A stretch of DNA of 64,000 nucleotides from an uncultured Ilyobacter sp. (GTDB taxonomy: Bacteria; Fusobacteriota; Fusobacteriia; Fusobacteriales; Fusobacteriaceae). Positions 40,158 to 50,763 of this stretch are shown one piece after another (positions within the stretch are counted from its first letter, which is position 1; every line of letters begins with the position of its first letter). The DNA lies in contig NZ_OY764059.1 of NCBI RefSeq assembly GCF_963668085.1, forward strand, positions 124,001 through 188,000. Direction: 5' to 3'. Below the pieces are notes generated by a model. That model was not told where the DNA came from, searched no databases, and was given only the letters and a program-made list of their open reading frames with translations. Position numbers and translations under genes: made by a program.

Positions 40158-42713
40158 TTATTTTTTATATGCTGTTTTTTTGAGAGGAAGTTCTGTTCTG
40201 AATTCACCGTCAAATTTATAATAAGCCCCCTGCACTGCTGGCGCTGTTGGAATAACGGTTATTTCTCCCACACCCTTGGCACCGTAAGCTAATTCTTCTG
40301 TATTTTTTTCTATAATTATCGATTTGATTTCTGGCACCTGGGTTGCCCTTAATAATCCCAAAGTTCCAAACTTTACTTGTGGCATTCCATTTTCAAATGG
40401 CATTATTTCTGTGAGAGCATAACCTAGACCCATGACAACTCCGCCTTCGATCTGTCCCTCAACTGATTTAGGATTTATCGCCTTCCCTACATCGTGGGCA
40501 GCTATTACCTTTTCTATTTTTCCATTTTCATTTAATACAACCAGTTGAGTTGCATATCCGTAAGCTATATGACTTTTTGGATTTTCTTTGGAGCTCCCAA
40601 TTTTATCTGTAATTCCAAAGTATTCTTCAGTGTGGTCATAGCCCTCAATTTCTTTTAGTGTTTTTCCTTTGAGGGTATTTTTTAGTTCCAATGCCGCCAG
40701 TCTCACTGCTTCACCTGTAAAAACAGTTTGTCTTGATGCTGTTGTTGTTCCTGAATCTGGAGTTACATGAGTATCTGGAGTTTCGATGATTATATTTTTA
40801 GGGTCAATTCCAGTTGTTTGGCATAATATTTGTAAGTTAACTGTTCCTACTCCCTGACCAATACAAGCAGCAGAAGTTCTTAGATGCACCTTACCGTCTA
40901 TTACAGTTAATCTACACCTTCCTATATCTGGAAGACCTACTCCTATTCCGGAATTTTTAAAGGCACAGGCCAGACCTACATATTTGTTTTTATAAAATTC
41001 ATCTTTTACAGCTTCTAAAGTTTCTACAAGTCCTGTTCCTGAGTCTGCAATCTGTCCGTTAGGTAGAATTTGTCCAGGCCTTATTGCATTCCTATATCTG
41101 ATTTCCCACGCCGAAATACCAACCAATTCAGCCAACTTATTGAGATTTGATTCATTGGCAAAGGTTGACTGAGTTACTCCGAATCCCCTAAAGGCTCCTC
41201 CTGGAGAATTGTTTGTATAATAAGCTTTTCCATCTATCTCGATGTTATGATAGTTATAGGGTCCCGATGCATGGGTACACGCTCTTTGAAGGACCGGCCC
41301 CCCTAAAGAGGAATAGGCACCTGTATCTGATAAAATAGTGGCTTTCATTGCTGTCAATATCCCATTTTCATCACAGGCAGTTGTCATTTCAATTTCCATA
41401 GAGTGTCTTTTGGTGCTCACATAGATACTTTCTTGTCTTGATAAGGTTACCTGCACAGGAATTTGTAAAATATACGCTAATAATCCAGCGTGATGCTGAA
41501 CGGTCATATCTTCTTTGCCGCCAAAGCCTCCTCCGACTAAAGTAGATGTTACTCTTACCTGAGAAGGTTTTAACCCTAATAATCTGCTTACTTCTCTCTG
41601 CTCATCGTATATAGATTGCGACGAAGTATACAATTGAATTCCGTCTTTTATTGGCAATGCCGTAGCACTTTCAGGTTCTAAATACGCGTGTTCTGTTGCA
41701 GGGGTTTTATAGATGTGAGTTATTACGTGTTTTGAATCGGCTATAGCCTTTTCTACGTTTCCCCTGCTCAATGTCTGATGAAATAAGAGGTTTCCCTTTT
41801 CATGAATTTTTGGTGCGTTCTCTTTTTTTGCTTCCTCTATACTCAAAACAGGAGTTAACTTTTCATACTCTATCTTCACGGCCTTTTTAGCCGCCTCTAG
41901 TGTTTCCTTATCCTTAGCTGCCACCAGTGCTATGGCGTCTCCCCTATACCTGGTTACTTTCCTCACAGGAATCAATGCATCCCAGTCTGAGATAAAAGAA
42001 AGGTGACCTATATTGTTGATTCCCGGGACATCTTCTGCCGTTAATACTTTAAGTACCCCTTCCATTGCCTCTGCTTCACTTACATCTATGGATAATACCC
42101 TTGCTCTTGGATATTTTGACCTTACAGCACCTCCATAGTACATTCCGTCTATTTTTACATCCTCGGCATAAACTCCTTCTCCTATTGTTTTAGAAGGTCC
42201 GTCTACTCTGTGTACATTTGTGCCTACCATACCCTTACACTCTCTTTTGGGGATGCTTCTGCCAGTCCTCAGTATTTCTGCAGCAAGTTCGATAGCTTCC
42301 TCTATTTTCACATAACCGGTACATCGACAAATATTACCTGCCAAGCCCTTTTTTATTTCTTCTTTAGTTGGTTCCAAAGTTTTTAAGAATAAAGCCGTGG
42401 CACTAATGACCATACCTGGAATACAAAAACCACACTGAACGGCCCCTACTTCTGTAAAAGCATAGGCGAAGACGTCTCTTTGTCTTTGTGACAACCCCTC
42501 TAAGGTAGTTATTTTTTTCCCTTTTAATTTATCTGTTTTAAGAACGCACGCTTTCATAGCCTTGCCATCTACAAGAACGGTACATGTCCCGCATGCACCT
42601 TCTTCACATCCGTTTTTGGCAGCTTTCAAATCAAGGTCGTCCCTTAAGTATTTTAATAAATTTTTTACTTTATCTGTTTTAGTAAGTTTTCCGTTTACAA
42701 TAATTTCATACAT
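40158..42713 (-). CDS. xdh: Selenium-dependent-type xanthine dehydrogenase (fused Fe-S and Mo subunits)
   Basis: 851 aa. The N-terminal plant-type [2Fe-2S] motif ([15 protein letters not shown]) and second cluster ([18 protein letters not shown]) occupy about residues 1-150. The molybdopterin-binding hydroxylase domain follows ([19 protein letters not shown], and the near-terminal GAKGVGEI with the active Glu). This fused Fe-S/Mo layout without an FAD domain, beside ssnA, hydantoinase and ygeX, matches the selenium-dependent xanthine dehydrogenase family. It should hydroxylate hypoxanthine/xanthine or accept electrons in the reverse direction. Selenium insertion genes are not in the window. 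Confidence 0.88.
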   Translation of the reverse strand: MYEIIVNGKLTKTDKVKNLLKYLRDDLDLKAAKNGCEEGACGTCTVLVDGKAMKACVLKTDKLKGKKITTLEGLSQRQRDVFAYAFTEVGAVQCGFCIPGMVISATALFLKTLEPTKEEIKKGLAGNICRCTGYVKIEEAIELAAEILRTGRSIPKRECKGMVGTNVHRVDGPSKTIGEGVYAEDVKIDGMYYGGAVRSKYPRARVLSIDVSEAEAMEGVLKVLTAEDVPGINNIGHLSFISDWDALIPVRKVTRYRGDAIALVAAKDKETLEAAKKAVKIEYEKLTPVLSIEEAKKENAPKIHEKGNLLFHQTLSRGNVEKAIADSKHVITHIYKTPATEHAYLEPESATALPIKDGIQLYTSSQSIYDEQREVSRLLGLKPSQVRVTSTLVGGGFGGKEDMTVQHHAGLLAYILQIPVQVTLSRQESIYVSTKRHSMEIEMTTACDENGILTAMKATILSDTGAYSSLGGPVLQRACTHASGPYNYHNIEIDGKAYYTNNSPGGAFRGFGVTQSTFANESNLNKLAELVGISAWEIRYRNAIRPGQILPNGQIADSGTGLVETLEAVKDEFYKNKYVGLACAFKNSGIGVGLPDIGRCRLTVIDGKVHLRTSAACIGQGVGTVNLQILCQTTGIDPKNIIIETPDTHVTPDSGTTTASRQTVFTGEAVRLAALELKNTLKGKTLKEIEGYDHTEEYFGITDKIGSSKENPKSHIAYGYATQLVVLNENGKIEKVIAAHDVGKAINPKSVEGQIEGGVVMGLGYALTEIMPFENGMPQVKFGTLGLLRATQVPEIKSIIIEKNTEELAYGAKGVGEITVIPTAPAVQGAYYKFDGEFRTELPLKKTAYKK

Positions 42714-42732
42714 TTTCAGCCCCCCGGCTCTC

Positions 42733-44109
42733 TCAAAATATAGTCTTTCTCTTTAAGTATCTCCCCCTACCTTTTTGCCCTATAAATTTATTGTTCTTTA
42801 CTATTATTTCTCCCCTTGAGATAGTCATAACAGGATATCCTTTTAGCTTCATACCTTCATAAAGGGTATGATCCACATTTTCGTGCAGGTTCTCATGTTT
42901 TATAGTCATTTGCTTCTCAGGATCGATGACCATGAGGTCGGCATCTGCCCCTATAGAGATAGAACCCTTTTTCGGATACAGTCCAAATAATTTGGCTGGT
43001 GCCGTGCTTACAACATCAACAAATTTATTTATGCTTATCCTATTTTTACCCACTCCCTCAGAATACATAAGAGCTATTCTGGTTTCTACACCTGGCCCTC
43101 CATTAGGGCACTTTGTAAAATCCTCGCTTCCAAGCTCTTTTTTTAATTTAAAATCAAAGGGACAATGATCTGTCGCGACAGTTTGGATATTCCCATCGGC
43201 TATTCCACTCCAAAGTCTTTCGTTGTTGCTTTTTTCCCTTAAAGGTGGACTCATTATATATTTAAGCCCTCTGTCTTGATCCTCTAGATACCTCTCATCA
43301 TCCAGAAATAAATATTGAGGACAGGTTTCGGCGTAAACGTTCCGTCCTTCAGCTTTTGCTTTTTTTATCACATCTAGGCCGTCACCAGAAGACAGGTGAA
43401 CTATGTATAGAGGGGCATCGTCAGCTTCTTTTGACATCTCTATCATTCTTTTTATAGCCTCTACTTCGGTTTTTACCGGTCTTGATTTGGCGTGATATAT
43501 GGCAGCGGTTTTACCTTGGGCTATATATTTTTCTCTTAGTTCAATTATCTCTTCGTGGGCTTCTGCATGAATGGTTGTCATAGCCCCTAGAGAACTTAGT
43601 CTTTCCATGACGGCCTCTATCTCTTCATCTTGTAATTTGTTGTCATAGGTCATATAAGCCTTAAATGAAGTTACTCCGTCTTTCACCATAGATTCCATCT
43701 CTTCTAATATTTCCCTGTTTAAATGTTGAATTACCCCGTGAAATCCATAGTCAATTACTGCATCTTTTTCTGCATCTGCCTTATATTTATTTAATTGATG
43801 ATGAAGTGTACATTTCTCAGGTCCAAATCCCATGTGATCTATTATTGTAGTTGTACCTCCGCAAGCAGCTGCAACAGTCCCAGTATAAAAATCATCCTTT
43901 GCGATAGCTATTCCCACATCCAAATTAAAGTGTGTGTGAGCGTCTACTCCCCCTGGCATAACATATTTTCCACAGAGGTCTACAACTTCCCCTTTATCTA
44001 TTTCCAAGTTTTTTCCGATCTTAGATATCAGTCCGTTTTCTATGAGGATATCCTCTTTAAAGACTTTATCACTTGTTACTATAGTCCCGTTTTTTAGAAG
44101 AAGTTTCAT
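42733..44109 (-). CDS. hydA: Dihydropyrimidinase/hydantoinase-type cyclic amidohydrolase
   Basis: 458 aa. The amidohydrolase metal histidines are in GGVDAHTHFNLD. The carboxylated lysine lies in TSFKAYMTYD, with later His residues in TIHAEAHEE and VHLSSGDG and the Asp in ATDHCPFD. It opens six- or five-membered cyclic amides. In purine clusters the hydantoinase-like gene (hyuA/ygeZ) is thought to act on a ring-opened or dihydro purine intermediate. It lies between the xdh and PreA-like genes with gaps of 19 and 10 bases. Confidence 0.88.
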   Translation of the reverse strand: MKLLLKNGTIVTSDKVFKEDILIENGLISKIGKNLEIDKGEVVDLCGKYVMPGGVDAHTHFNLDVGIAIAKDDFYTGTVAAACGGTTTIIDHMGFGPEKCTLHHQLNKYKADAEKDAVIDYGFHGVIQHLNREILEEMESMVKDGVTSFKAYMTYDNKLQDEEIEAVMERLSSLGAMTTIHAEAHEEIIELREKYIAQGKTAAIYHAKSRPVKTEVEAIKRMIEMSKEADDAPLYIVHLSSGDGLDVIKKAKAEGRNVYAETCPQYLFLDDERYLEDQDRGLKYIMSPPLREKSNNERLWSGIADGNIQTVATDHCPFDFKLKKELGSEDFTKCPNGGPGVETRIALMYSEGVGKNRISINKFVDVVSTAPAKLFGLYPKKGSISIGADADLMVIDPEKQMTIKHENLHENVDHTLYEGMKLKGYPVMTISRGEIIVKNNKFIGQKGRGRYLKRKTIF

Positions 44110-44119
44110 TATAAGCCTC

Positions 44120-45220
44120 CTATCTAGAGATGGTCATAGCATCTTTAGGACACTTTGACACACATACCCCGCATCCAAAGCATTTATCAGAGTCAATTAC
44201 AGCCAGTTTATTTTCATTTATATGAATAGCGTGGTATGGACAAAGGTCTGCACAAATCCCACAGCCGATACATTTTTCTTTTGATACTGAGGGCGGCGTA
44301 GTTACATAATTAGGAGCTGTTCTTTTCTCCAAATGTCTTCCTGCAATTCCTCTTATGTCATCTAGGCTGTCATATCCATGATCATCTAACCATTTTTCAG
44401 TTTCTCTAACTATTCTTCCAAAGGCTTTAGGACCTTCGACAATTGCCTGTGTACATACCTGAACCGCTGTTGCACCGGCCATTATAAATTCAATTACATC
44501 TTCACCTTTGGTTATTCCACCCACTGCAAAGACAGGAATCTCTACTGCAGCAGACAGTTCATATACAACTCTCATGGCAATAGGCTTGATGGCAGCTCCT
44601 GACATCCATCCATATCCGTTTTTAGATCCCATGTGGGGTTTTCCTGTTTCGATATCTATAGATAAGCATGGCCCCACGGAGTTAATGGCTACAAGACCAT
44701 CTGCACCATTTGCTTCTAGTTGCCTAGCAACCTCACTTAAGTTTTCTATTCCAGGTGAAACCTTCATAAATACAGGCTTGTCAGAAAGTTCTTTTGCTGC
44801 TCTTAGAGTGCTGAGCATAGGGGTCAGGTCTCTTCCTACATAGTGGCTTGAGATCTCATAGGCATCTGCAAATTCATCTACCATCGGGATTAGTTTTCTG
44901 ATGTCAGCTTCTACGTATCCAAGCCCTATGATTACCGGTTCATTTGCGGACTTGCATCTAGCATACTCATTTTCTACCCAGTGCTCAGGTGACTCTTCAG
45001 ACCATAACTCAGTGTTTAGAAAATGTTTTCCTTTAAAGTCATGCATGCAAGGTTTAGGAATCTGGGCCGCAATAGATGAGATAGTCTTGGTTACTACTCC
45101 TGCTGCTCCGTTTTTCACGGCTCTCACACAAGTCTCAGCATCTTTTGACGGTGGCCCTGCTGCTACAATTACAGGATTATCATATTCCAATCCTGCAAAA
45201 TTTACTTTTATATTTGCCAT
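44120..45220 (-). CDS. Dihydropyrimidine/dihydroorotate dehydrogenase-like Fe-S flavoprotein (PreA-like)
   Basis: 366 aa. The N-terminal FMN-binding TIM barrel is of the DHOD/PreA type (VNFAGLEYDNPVIVAAGPPS, KVSPGIENL, GGITKGEDVIEFIMAGATAVQVCT). It is followed by two C-terminal [4Fe-4S] motifs (CIGCGICADLCP, CFGCGVCVSKCP). It would reduce or oxidise a double bond of a pyrimidine- or imidazole-type ring with electrons from an Fe-S partner. In the E. coli-type cluster the corresponding step involves YgfK. Here this smaller protein may take that role, which is inference. Confidence 0.85.
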   Translation of the reverse strand: MANIKVNFAGLEYDNPVIVAAGPPSKDAETCVRAVKNGAAGVVTKTISSIAAQIPKPCMHDFKGKHFLNTELWSEESPEHWVENEYARCKSANEPVIIGLGYVEADIRKLIPMVDEFADAYEISSHYVGRDLTPMLSTLRAAKELSDKPVFMKVSPGIENLSEVARQLEANGADGLVAINSVGPCLSIDIETGKPHMGSKNGYGWMSGAAIKPIAMRVVYELSAAVEIPVFAVGGITKGEDVIEFIMAGATAVQVCTQAIVEGPKAFGRIVRETEKWLDDHGYDSLDDIRGIAGRHLEKRTAPNYVTTPPSVSKEKCIGCGICADLCPYHAIHINENKLAVIDSDKCFGCGVCVSKCPKDAMTISR

Positions 45221-45276
45221 AAAAAAATCCCCCCTGATTCTTAATTCTATTTTTATTAAAACTGATAATATTTTCC

Positions 45277-46605
45277 TTATATTCTATCCCACATTTGTTT
45301 TGCTACTTCCCTAGATCTTTTTAAAACCGTCTCTTCATCTAGGGAGAGAATTTTCCTGTCTCTCATTATTATTTTTCCATCGATGATGGTGGTGTTTACA
45401 CTTCTTCCCATTACTCCAAACAATATATGGCTGTTATAATTGGTTTCATCCATAGGTGTCAGAGGGTTATAATCAGCAATAATAATATCTGCAACCGCTC
45501 CTTCTGTTAATATTCCGATATTTCCATCAAAATACTTAGCTACAATCTTTCTGTTGTTTTCAAATAACATTTGTGGGGTTTCCATCCATGCTACAGATGG
45601 ATCTGCCTTTACGTGCTTATGAATAATATTGGCTACCTTCATAGACTCAAACATATCATTTGTATATCCGTCTGTTCCAAGCCCTACATTTATCCCTTTC
45701 GCCAATAGATCTAAAGCCGGAGAACACCCCACAGCATTTCCCATATTAGATTCTGGGTTGTGTACTACTTGGGTACCTGTCCTTTTTAGGATATCCATCT
45801 CTTTCTCATTGACGTGAATACAATGAACCGCTATTGTTTTCTCTCCTAAAATCCCGTGGTCATTTAATCTTTCTACTACTCTTTTATTGTATTTATCTAT
45901 AGAGTCGTGAAGATCATCTATCCCCTCTGCTGTGTGTATGTGATAGCCGGCATCTAGATCCTCCATGGCTTTTACACATTTATCCAATGATTCATCTGAC
46001 AGGGTGAAGGATGCATGCATTCCAAACATACCCTTTATCATATTTTGATCATGTAGATTATAATGTCTTATAAAATCGGTGTTTTCCTTTATTCCTTCAT
46101 CTAATATATCTATTCCATCTCTGTCTGACACCTCGTAGCAAAGACAGGTTCTTATTCCTATCTTTTTGGCTGCGTCAGCTATTGTAAATAAACTGTTTTT
46201 TGCTGACATGGGGCTTGCATGATGGTCAAACACCGTTGTCACCCCGTTTTTTATGCTTTCTATATATGTGGCAAGTGCACTGTATTTTATCTCTTCTAAA
46301 TTTAGATTTTTATCTACTTTCCACCACAGATTTTCTAGTATATCCATAAAATTTTTAGGTTCTGGTCCACTAGGTGCCATTCCCCTGGCAAATGCACTAT
46401 AAATATGGTGATGAGTATTTATCATACCAGGCATGATGAGCTGTCCCTTGGCATCGATAAACTCAGCATCTGAATACTTAGACATTATTTCCTCAGTTTT
46501 CCCTATTTCGACTACTTTATTGCCTTTTACCGCAACTGCTCCATTATGAAAAAAAGGATTTACTTGATCGTGAGTTATTAACCTTCCGTTTCCAACTACA
46601 AACAT
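45277..46605 (-). CDS. ssnA: SsnA-type aminohydrolase
   Basis: 442 aa. The amidohydrolase-superfamily metal motif is MINTHHHIYSAFARG. A catalytic Glu lies near HTAEG, the HCIHV histidine follows, and the Asp is in GLGTDGYTNDMFES. It resembles guanine/chlorohydrolase-type deaminases and especially SsnA, a hallmark of the anaerobic purine degradation cluster with ygeX, ygeY and the Se-type xanthine dehydrogenase. Its precise reaction in that pathway (deamination or ring hydrolysis) is not shown by the sequence. Confidence 0.88.
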   Translation of the reverse strand: MFVVGNGRLITHDQVNPFFHNGAVAVKGNKVVEIGKTEEIMSKYSDAEFIDAKGQLIMPGMINTHHHIYSAFARGMAPSGPEPKNFMDILENLWWKVDKNLNLEEIKYSALATYIESIKNGVTTVFDHHASPMSAKNSLFTIADAAKKIGIRTCLCYEVSDRDGIDILDEGIKENTDFIRHYNLHDQNMIKGMFGMHASFTLSDESLDKCVKAMEDLDAGYHIHTAEGIDDLHDSIDKYNKRVVERLNDHGILGEKTIAVHCIHVNEKEMDILKRTGTQVVHNPESNMGNAVGCSPALDLLAKGINVGLGTDGYTNDMFESMKVANIIHKHVKADPSVAWMETPQMLFENNRKIVAKYFDGNIGILTEGAVADIIIADYNPLTPMDETNYNSHILFGVMGRSVNTTIIDGKIIMRDRKILSLDEETVLKRSREVAKQMWDRI

Positions 46606-46614
46606 ATCTCCTCC

Positions 46615-48204
46615 TTAACTTCTTTTAATTACCCTGCCTGCAAGGACTTTATTATAAATCCCCTCATCTATAACATGATGACCGTTTATAAATACGTTAT
46701 CTATTCCTAATGGAAACTGCATAGGATCGATAAATGTTCCTTTATCAGTTACTGTTTCCATATCAATTACCAATATGTCTGCATGCTTACCTATTTCTAA
46801 GCTGCCTCTATTTTTTATTCCCATTGCTTCAGCCGCTTTTTTCGTCATTTTATTTATTGCCTGCTCTATAGTTAATACTTTTTGTTCTCTTACATATCTT
46901 CCTAGTATCTTTGGAAAAGATCCGTATGCCCTGGGATGTGGTTTCCCATCAGACATTAGTCCATCAGTACATACATTTTGCTCAGGCCTTTGCATAAACT
47001 TTATTATGTGCTCTTCCTTGCCGTAAAAGTCCACCATTCCCACTGCATTTTCTTCATCACGTAAAAGATCAAAGGTGGCATCTAGTGGATCCTGTCCTCT
47101 ATACTTACCCAGTTCTTGAAGGTTCATCCCCACCACCTCCTGATTTTTTTCGTTTTTTACAGATGTGATAAATATCTGATCTATTCCGGCAAAGTCTACA
47201 AAGTTATCCCAGCCTGGTATTCCCTCGGCAATATCTTTTTTCATTTTTTCCCTGTCAGCTTCATTACCCAGCCTCTTTATTAGTTCATCAGTTCCGCCGT
47301 TGTGTGCCCAGGGAGGTAATATTACCCCTAGCATGGTGCTTCCTGCCGCATATGGATACTGGTCAAAAGAGACCCTAATACCAGTTTTTTTAGCCTCTTC
47401 TAACAGTTCTATCACCTGATCTATATATTTCCAGTTTTGTTTTCCGCAGACCTTAAAGTGAGAGAAGTGCACCTTCACTCCTGACTCTTTACCTATTTTT
47501 ATTATCTCTTTCATAGAGTCTAGTATCGTATCAGCCTCACTTCTTTGGTGAACCACAAATACCCCGTCATACTCTGCCACTATTTTACACATCTCAATAA
47601 CTTCTTTTGTTTCTGAATAGGCACAAGGCATGTAGATTAGTCCGGTGGAAAGCCCATAAGCTCCGGACTCCATCTCTCTTCTTGTGATTTCACACATCTT
47701 TTCAATTTGTTTTTCTGTGGCTACCTCTCCAGAAAGTCCCATAGCCTCCATTCTTATGTTTCCGTGGGGAACAAGATAAGCCTCATTGAGTCCCACACCA
47801 TTTTCTGACATCATGTTTAGATAGTTTTCTGTTGTTTTATATTCCCAGTTTATTTCATCTGAGTCTCCGTCAAGTCCGGCCAGGTTTTTTCTCCAAGGAC
47901 TGATATACTCAACAGGAAGCGGGGCCATAGATATCCCGTCTTGTCCTAGTACTTCGGTTGTTACTCCCTGTCTGATTTTTACCTCGTTATAGGGGTTGAG
48001 CAACATTATCAAATCTGAATGGCTGTGGGTATCAATAAATCCTGGAGACACCACACGTCCTCTAGCATCTACCACCTTTATTCCTTCTACACGAATATCC
48101 TTACCTATAGCCTGAATTATTCCATCCTTTACATAAATATCCCCCGTAAAAGGTTTTTTTAGAGTACCGTCAACAATATTTCCATTTTTTATTAATACAT
48201 CCAT
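46615..48204 (-). CDS. N-acyl-D-amino-acid deacylase (D-aminoacylase) family amidohydrolase
   Basis: 529 aa. The motif VSPGFIDTHSHSDLIML marks the metal site, GQDGISMAPLP follows, and HFKVCGK is mid-protein. The length and pattern are those of D-aminoacylase/N-acyl-D-glutamate deacylase. These remove acyl or carbamoyl-like groups from amino acids. Inside a purine operon the natural substrate may instead be a ring-opening product such as a formyl or ureido amino acid. That is inference from position. Confidence 0.85.
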   Translation of the reverse strand: MDVLIKNGNIVDGTLKKPFTGDIYVKDGIIQAIGKDIRVEGIKVVDARGRVVSPGFIDTHSHSDLIMLLNPYNEVKIRQGVTTEVLGQDGISMAPLPVEYISPWRKNLAGLDGDSDEINWEYKTTENYLNMMSENGVGLNEAYLVPHGNIRMEAMGLSGEVATEKQIEKMCEITRREMESGAYGLSTGLIYMPCAYSETKEVIEMCKIVAEYDGVFVVHQRSEADTILDSMKEIIKIGKESGVKVHFSHFKVCGKQNWKYIDQVIELLEEAKKTGIRVSFDQYPYAAGSTMLGVILPPWAHNGGTDELIKRLGNEADREKMKKDIAEGIPGWDNFVDFAGIDQIFITSVKNEKNQEVVGMNLQELGKYRGQDPLDATFDLLRDEENAVGMVDFYGKEEHIIKFMQRPEQNVCTDGLMSDGKPHPRAYGSFPKILGRYVREQKVLTIEQAINKMTKKAAEAMGIKNRGSLEIGKHADILVIDMETVTDKGTFIDPMQFPLGIDNVFINGHHVIDEGIYNKVLAGRVIKRS

Positions 48205-48228
48205 TTTTACACCCTCTTAATCTATTCT

Positions 48229-49419
48229 CTATTTATTGTATACCGACTTAAGGATTCCGTAGTACCCTTTTGCCCCCAAACAAAGTTGCTCAATTTCAAT
48301 GTACTCGTCGATTGTATGGGCGAGATTTTCCTTTGATGGCCCAAATCCGATAGTTTGGATTCCCGCCTCTCCTGCATAGTGAGAACCGTTGGTACAGAAT
48401 GAATACTGAGTGATCTCAGAGTTTATTCCCGCCTCTTTTAGACCCCTATACGCCGCCTGTACAAAGTCATCATTTTCAGAATAAAGCCATCCTGGAAAAA
48501 ATCTCTCTCCCTCTATAATATTTCCTGTATAACACGTCTCTCTTCCGATTGCATATGATACTTTTGCTTTTAACTCTGGGTCTTCTGCCATCATCTCTTC
48601 CAATAACTTTTCGATTGGAGCTAAAACTGACTCCTTTGTTTCCCCTACAAGAACTCTTCTGTCAAATGTCACCCTGCAGTACTCAGGAACAACAGATGCT
48701 CCAGGGTATGGCTCTGATTTGATATCAGTGAGGCATAGAATTCCCTTACCCAATTCAGGGTGCTCAGTTGGTTCCAACTGTTCAATTCTTTCTATAACTC
48801 TCGCCATTTTTACCACAGAATTGATTCCCTTTTCAGGATTGGCAGAATGAGCAGGTTTTCCAAATATTTCAACTACTATCTCCCCTCTTCCCCTCTGGCC
48901 TATTTTAAGGTTGAGCTCAGAAGATTCACCGATTACCACATAATCAGGCTTGATATTTTTAGAGATCTCTCTCGCTGCGATTCCTTCAAAAAGTTCCTCG
49001 TGTACCACACCGGCCACATAGATTTCTCCGGCAAAATCTTTATTTACATCTTCAGCAAAATATGACGCTGCTGCCATCATTGCAGAAGTTTGCCCCTTCA
49101 TATCAGAAGCTCCTCTTCCATAGATCTTTCCCTCTACTATATCTGCTTTAAAGGGATCGTACTTCCATACAGATTCATCATTTACAGGTACTGTGTCAAT
49201 GTGTCCGTCAAAAAGAATTGATTTCCCCGGCTTATTACCTTTGATTCTTCCAATGACATTTCCATACTTGTCTATCTGTACATCATCAAATCCAAATTCT
49301 TCTAGCATCGCCTTTTTCATAGCTTCAGCTACTTTTTTTTCCTTTCCCGATACAGACGGATTTCTTATTAATTCTTGGCATAATTCTATCAATCTTTCTT
49401 CTCTAGTTTGGCTTAACAT
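48229..49419 (-). CDS. ygeY: YgeY-type M20 metallopeptidase family hydrolase
   Basis: 396 aa. The dizinc peptidase motifs are LFDGHIDTVP and VAGVVHEELFEGIAAREI, with the late His in TNGSHYAGEAG. It belongs to the YgeY/selenium metabolism hydrolase branch of M20 that co-occurs with ygeX. It likely cleaves an amide of a ureido or formyl amino acid in purine breakdown. The ribosome site AGGAGGAA precedes the start and the ygeX stop lies 31 bases upstream. Confidence 0.9.
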   Translation of the reverse strand: MLSQTREERLIELCQELIRNPSVSGKEKKVAEAMKKAMLEEFGFDDVQIDKYGNVIGRIKGNKPGKSILFDGHIDTVPVNDESVWKYDPFKADIVEGKIYGRGASDMKGQTSAMMAAASYFAEDVNKDFAGEIYVAGVVHEELFEGIAAREISKNIKPDYVVIGESSELNLKIGQRGRGEIVVEIFGKPAHSANPEKGINSVVKMARVIERIEQLEPTEHPELGKGILCLTDIKSEPYPGASVVPEYCRVTFDRRVLVGETKESVLAPIEKLLEEMMAEDPELKAKVSYAIGRETCYTGNIIEGERFFPGWLYSENDDFVQAAYRGLKEAGINSEITQYSFCTNGSHYAGEAGIQTIGFGPSKENLAHTIDEYIEIEQLCLGAKGYYGILKSVYNK

Positions 49420-49449
49420 CTGATTCCTCCTGAGCTTAGAATTTTTAGT

Positions 49450-50655
49450 TTATTTAGTGTGAGCACCTTTCCACACTATATCTCTATAAACTTCTGGGTC
49501 TGTATCTCCTTCTGTGGAAAAGAGTAGTATTTTTGAGTTTTCATCTAATTTTAGATCCTTTTTCATCTCTGCATACTCTGGATTTGTCATTAGCTCAAAT
49601 AGTAGTCCAGTTGTTACTGCTCCAGATTCTCCTGATATCACCTGGTCATCTCCCTTTAAGGGGTTTCCTAGGATTCTCATTCCGTTGGCTGCCACCCAGT
49701 CAGGGCAAGATACAAATGCTGCCGAGTGGTTCTTTAGTACTTCCCATCCGATTGTATTTGGCTCTCCACAGGCTAGACCTGCCATTATTGTTTGCATATC
49801 TCCACCAACATATTTCATCTCTCCTGCCTTTGCCGATTTGTACAGACAGTCTGCGAGATTTGATTCGACTATTACAGTTGTTGGGCATTCATCTCCATAG
49901 ATAGATGCAAATACTCCCTGAACAGCTCCTGCCAATGAACCTACACCTGCTTGTAAAAATATATGAGTTGGTTTTTCAATTTCGTTAAATTTTAGTTGCT
50001 CTATTGACTCAAGGGCCATAGTTCCATAGCCTTGCATAATCCATGCTGGAATTTCTTCATATCCTTCCCAGGCTGTATCTTGTATTACTACTCCATTATT
50101 TTCATTGGCATAGTCTGTTGCTATTCTCACAGCTTCGTCATAGTTAACATCGGTGATACTAGCTTCAGCTCCCTCAGCTCTTATATTTTCAAGTCTTGTT
50201 AACGAGGATCCCTTTGGCATATATACCACTGATTTTTGATTTAGTTTATTTGCCGTCCAAGCCACGCCCCTACCGTGGTTTCCATCAGTTGCCGTAGCAA
50301 ATGTTATATCTCCCAATTCTTTCTTTATCTTGTCTGAGATTAGCTCCTTATACCCTAGTTCTGAGATATCTTTCCCAAGTTTTGAGGCTAGGTATTTACC
50401 CATTGCAAATGATCCTCCGAGAACCTTAAATGCGTTTAAGCCAAATCTATAAGATTCATCCTTGACGTATACTCCCTTTACCCCTATATGCTCAGCAAGT
50501 TTATTTAGGTCAGCAAGTGGTGTTATTGTGTATTGGTCAAAACTTTCGTGAAATCTTTTGGCCTTCCCCACCTCTTCCTTACTAAGAAATTCAATACACT
50601 CCTTAGAGTTTGTTTTTTTCATATTATTGGTTGTCCATTTGATATTTTTTTCCAT
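49450..50655 (-). CDS. ygeX: Diaminopropionate ammonia-lyase
   Basis: 401 aa from the ATG at 50655, preceded by AGAGGAGAGTG; the frame is open from 50688 without a good site. It is a PLP-dependent tryptophan-synthase-beta-fold enzyme. The Schiff-base lysine is in FGLNAFKVLGGS, with ATDGNHGRGVAW (asparagine loop) and LQAGVGSLAGAVQG (phosphate-binding region). It converts 2,3-diaminopropionate to pyruvate and two ammonia. It is the first gene of purine operon 1 and directly follows the candidate regulatory leader RNA. Confidence 0.92.
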   Translation of the reverse strand: MEKNIKWTTNNMKKTNSKECIEFLSKEEVGKAKRFHESFDQYTITPLADLNKLAEHIGVKGVYVKDESYRFGLNAFKVLGGSFAMGKYLASKLGKDISELGYKELISDKIKKELGDITFATATDGNHGRGVAWTANKLNQKSVVYMPKGSSLTRLENIRAEGAEASITDVNYDEAVRIATDYANENNGVVIQDTAWEGYEEIPAWIMQGYGTMALESIEQLKFNEIEKPTHIFLQAGVGSLAGAVQGVFASIYGDECPTTVIVESNLADCLYKSAKAGEMKYVGGDMQTIMAGLACGEPNTIGWEVLKNHSAAFVSCPDWVAANGMRILGNPLKGDDQVISGESGAVTTGLLFELMTNPEYAEMKKDLKLDENSKILLFSTEGDTDPEVYRDIVWKGAHTK

Positions 50656-50763
50656 GTCACTCTCCTCTTCTAATAAAAATTTTACCATGGCATTATCGGC
50701 CGCTGAGTCATATGAAGATATGATTTCTTTTTATAATTTTGAGATACTGTAAATAAATTTAAA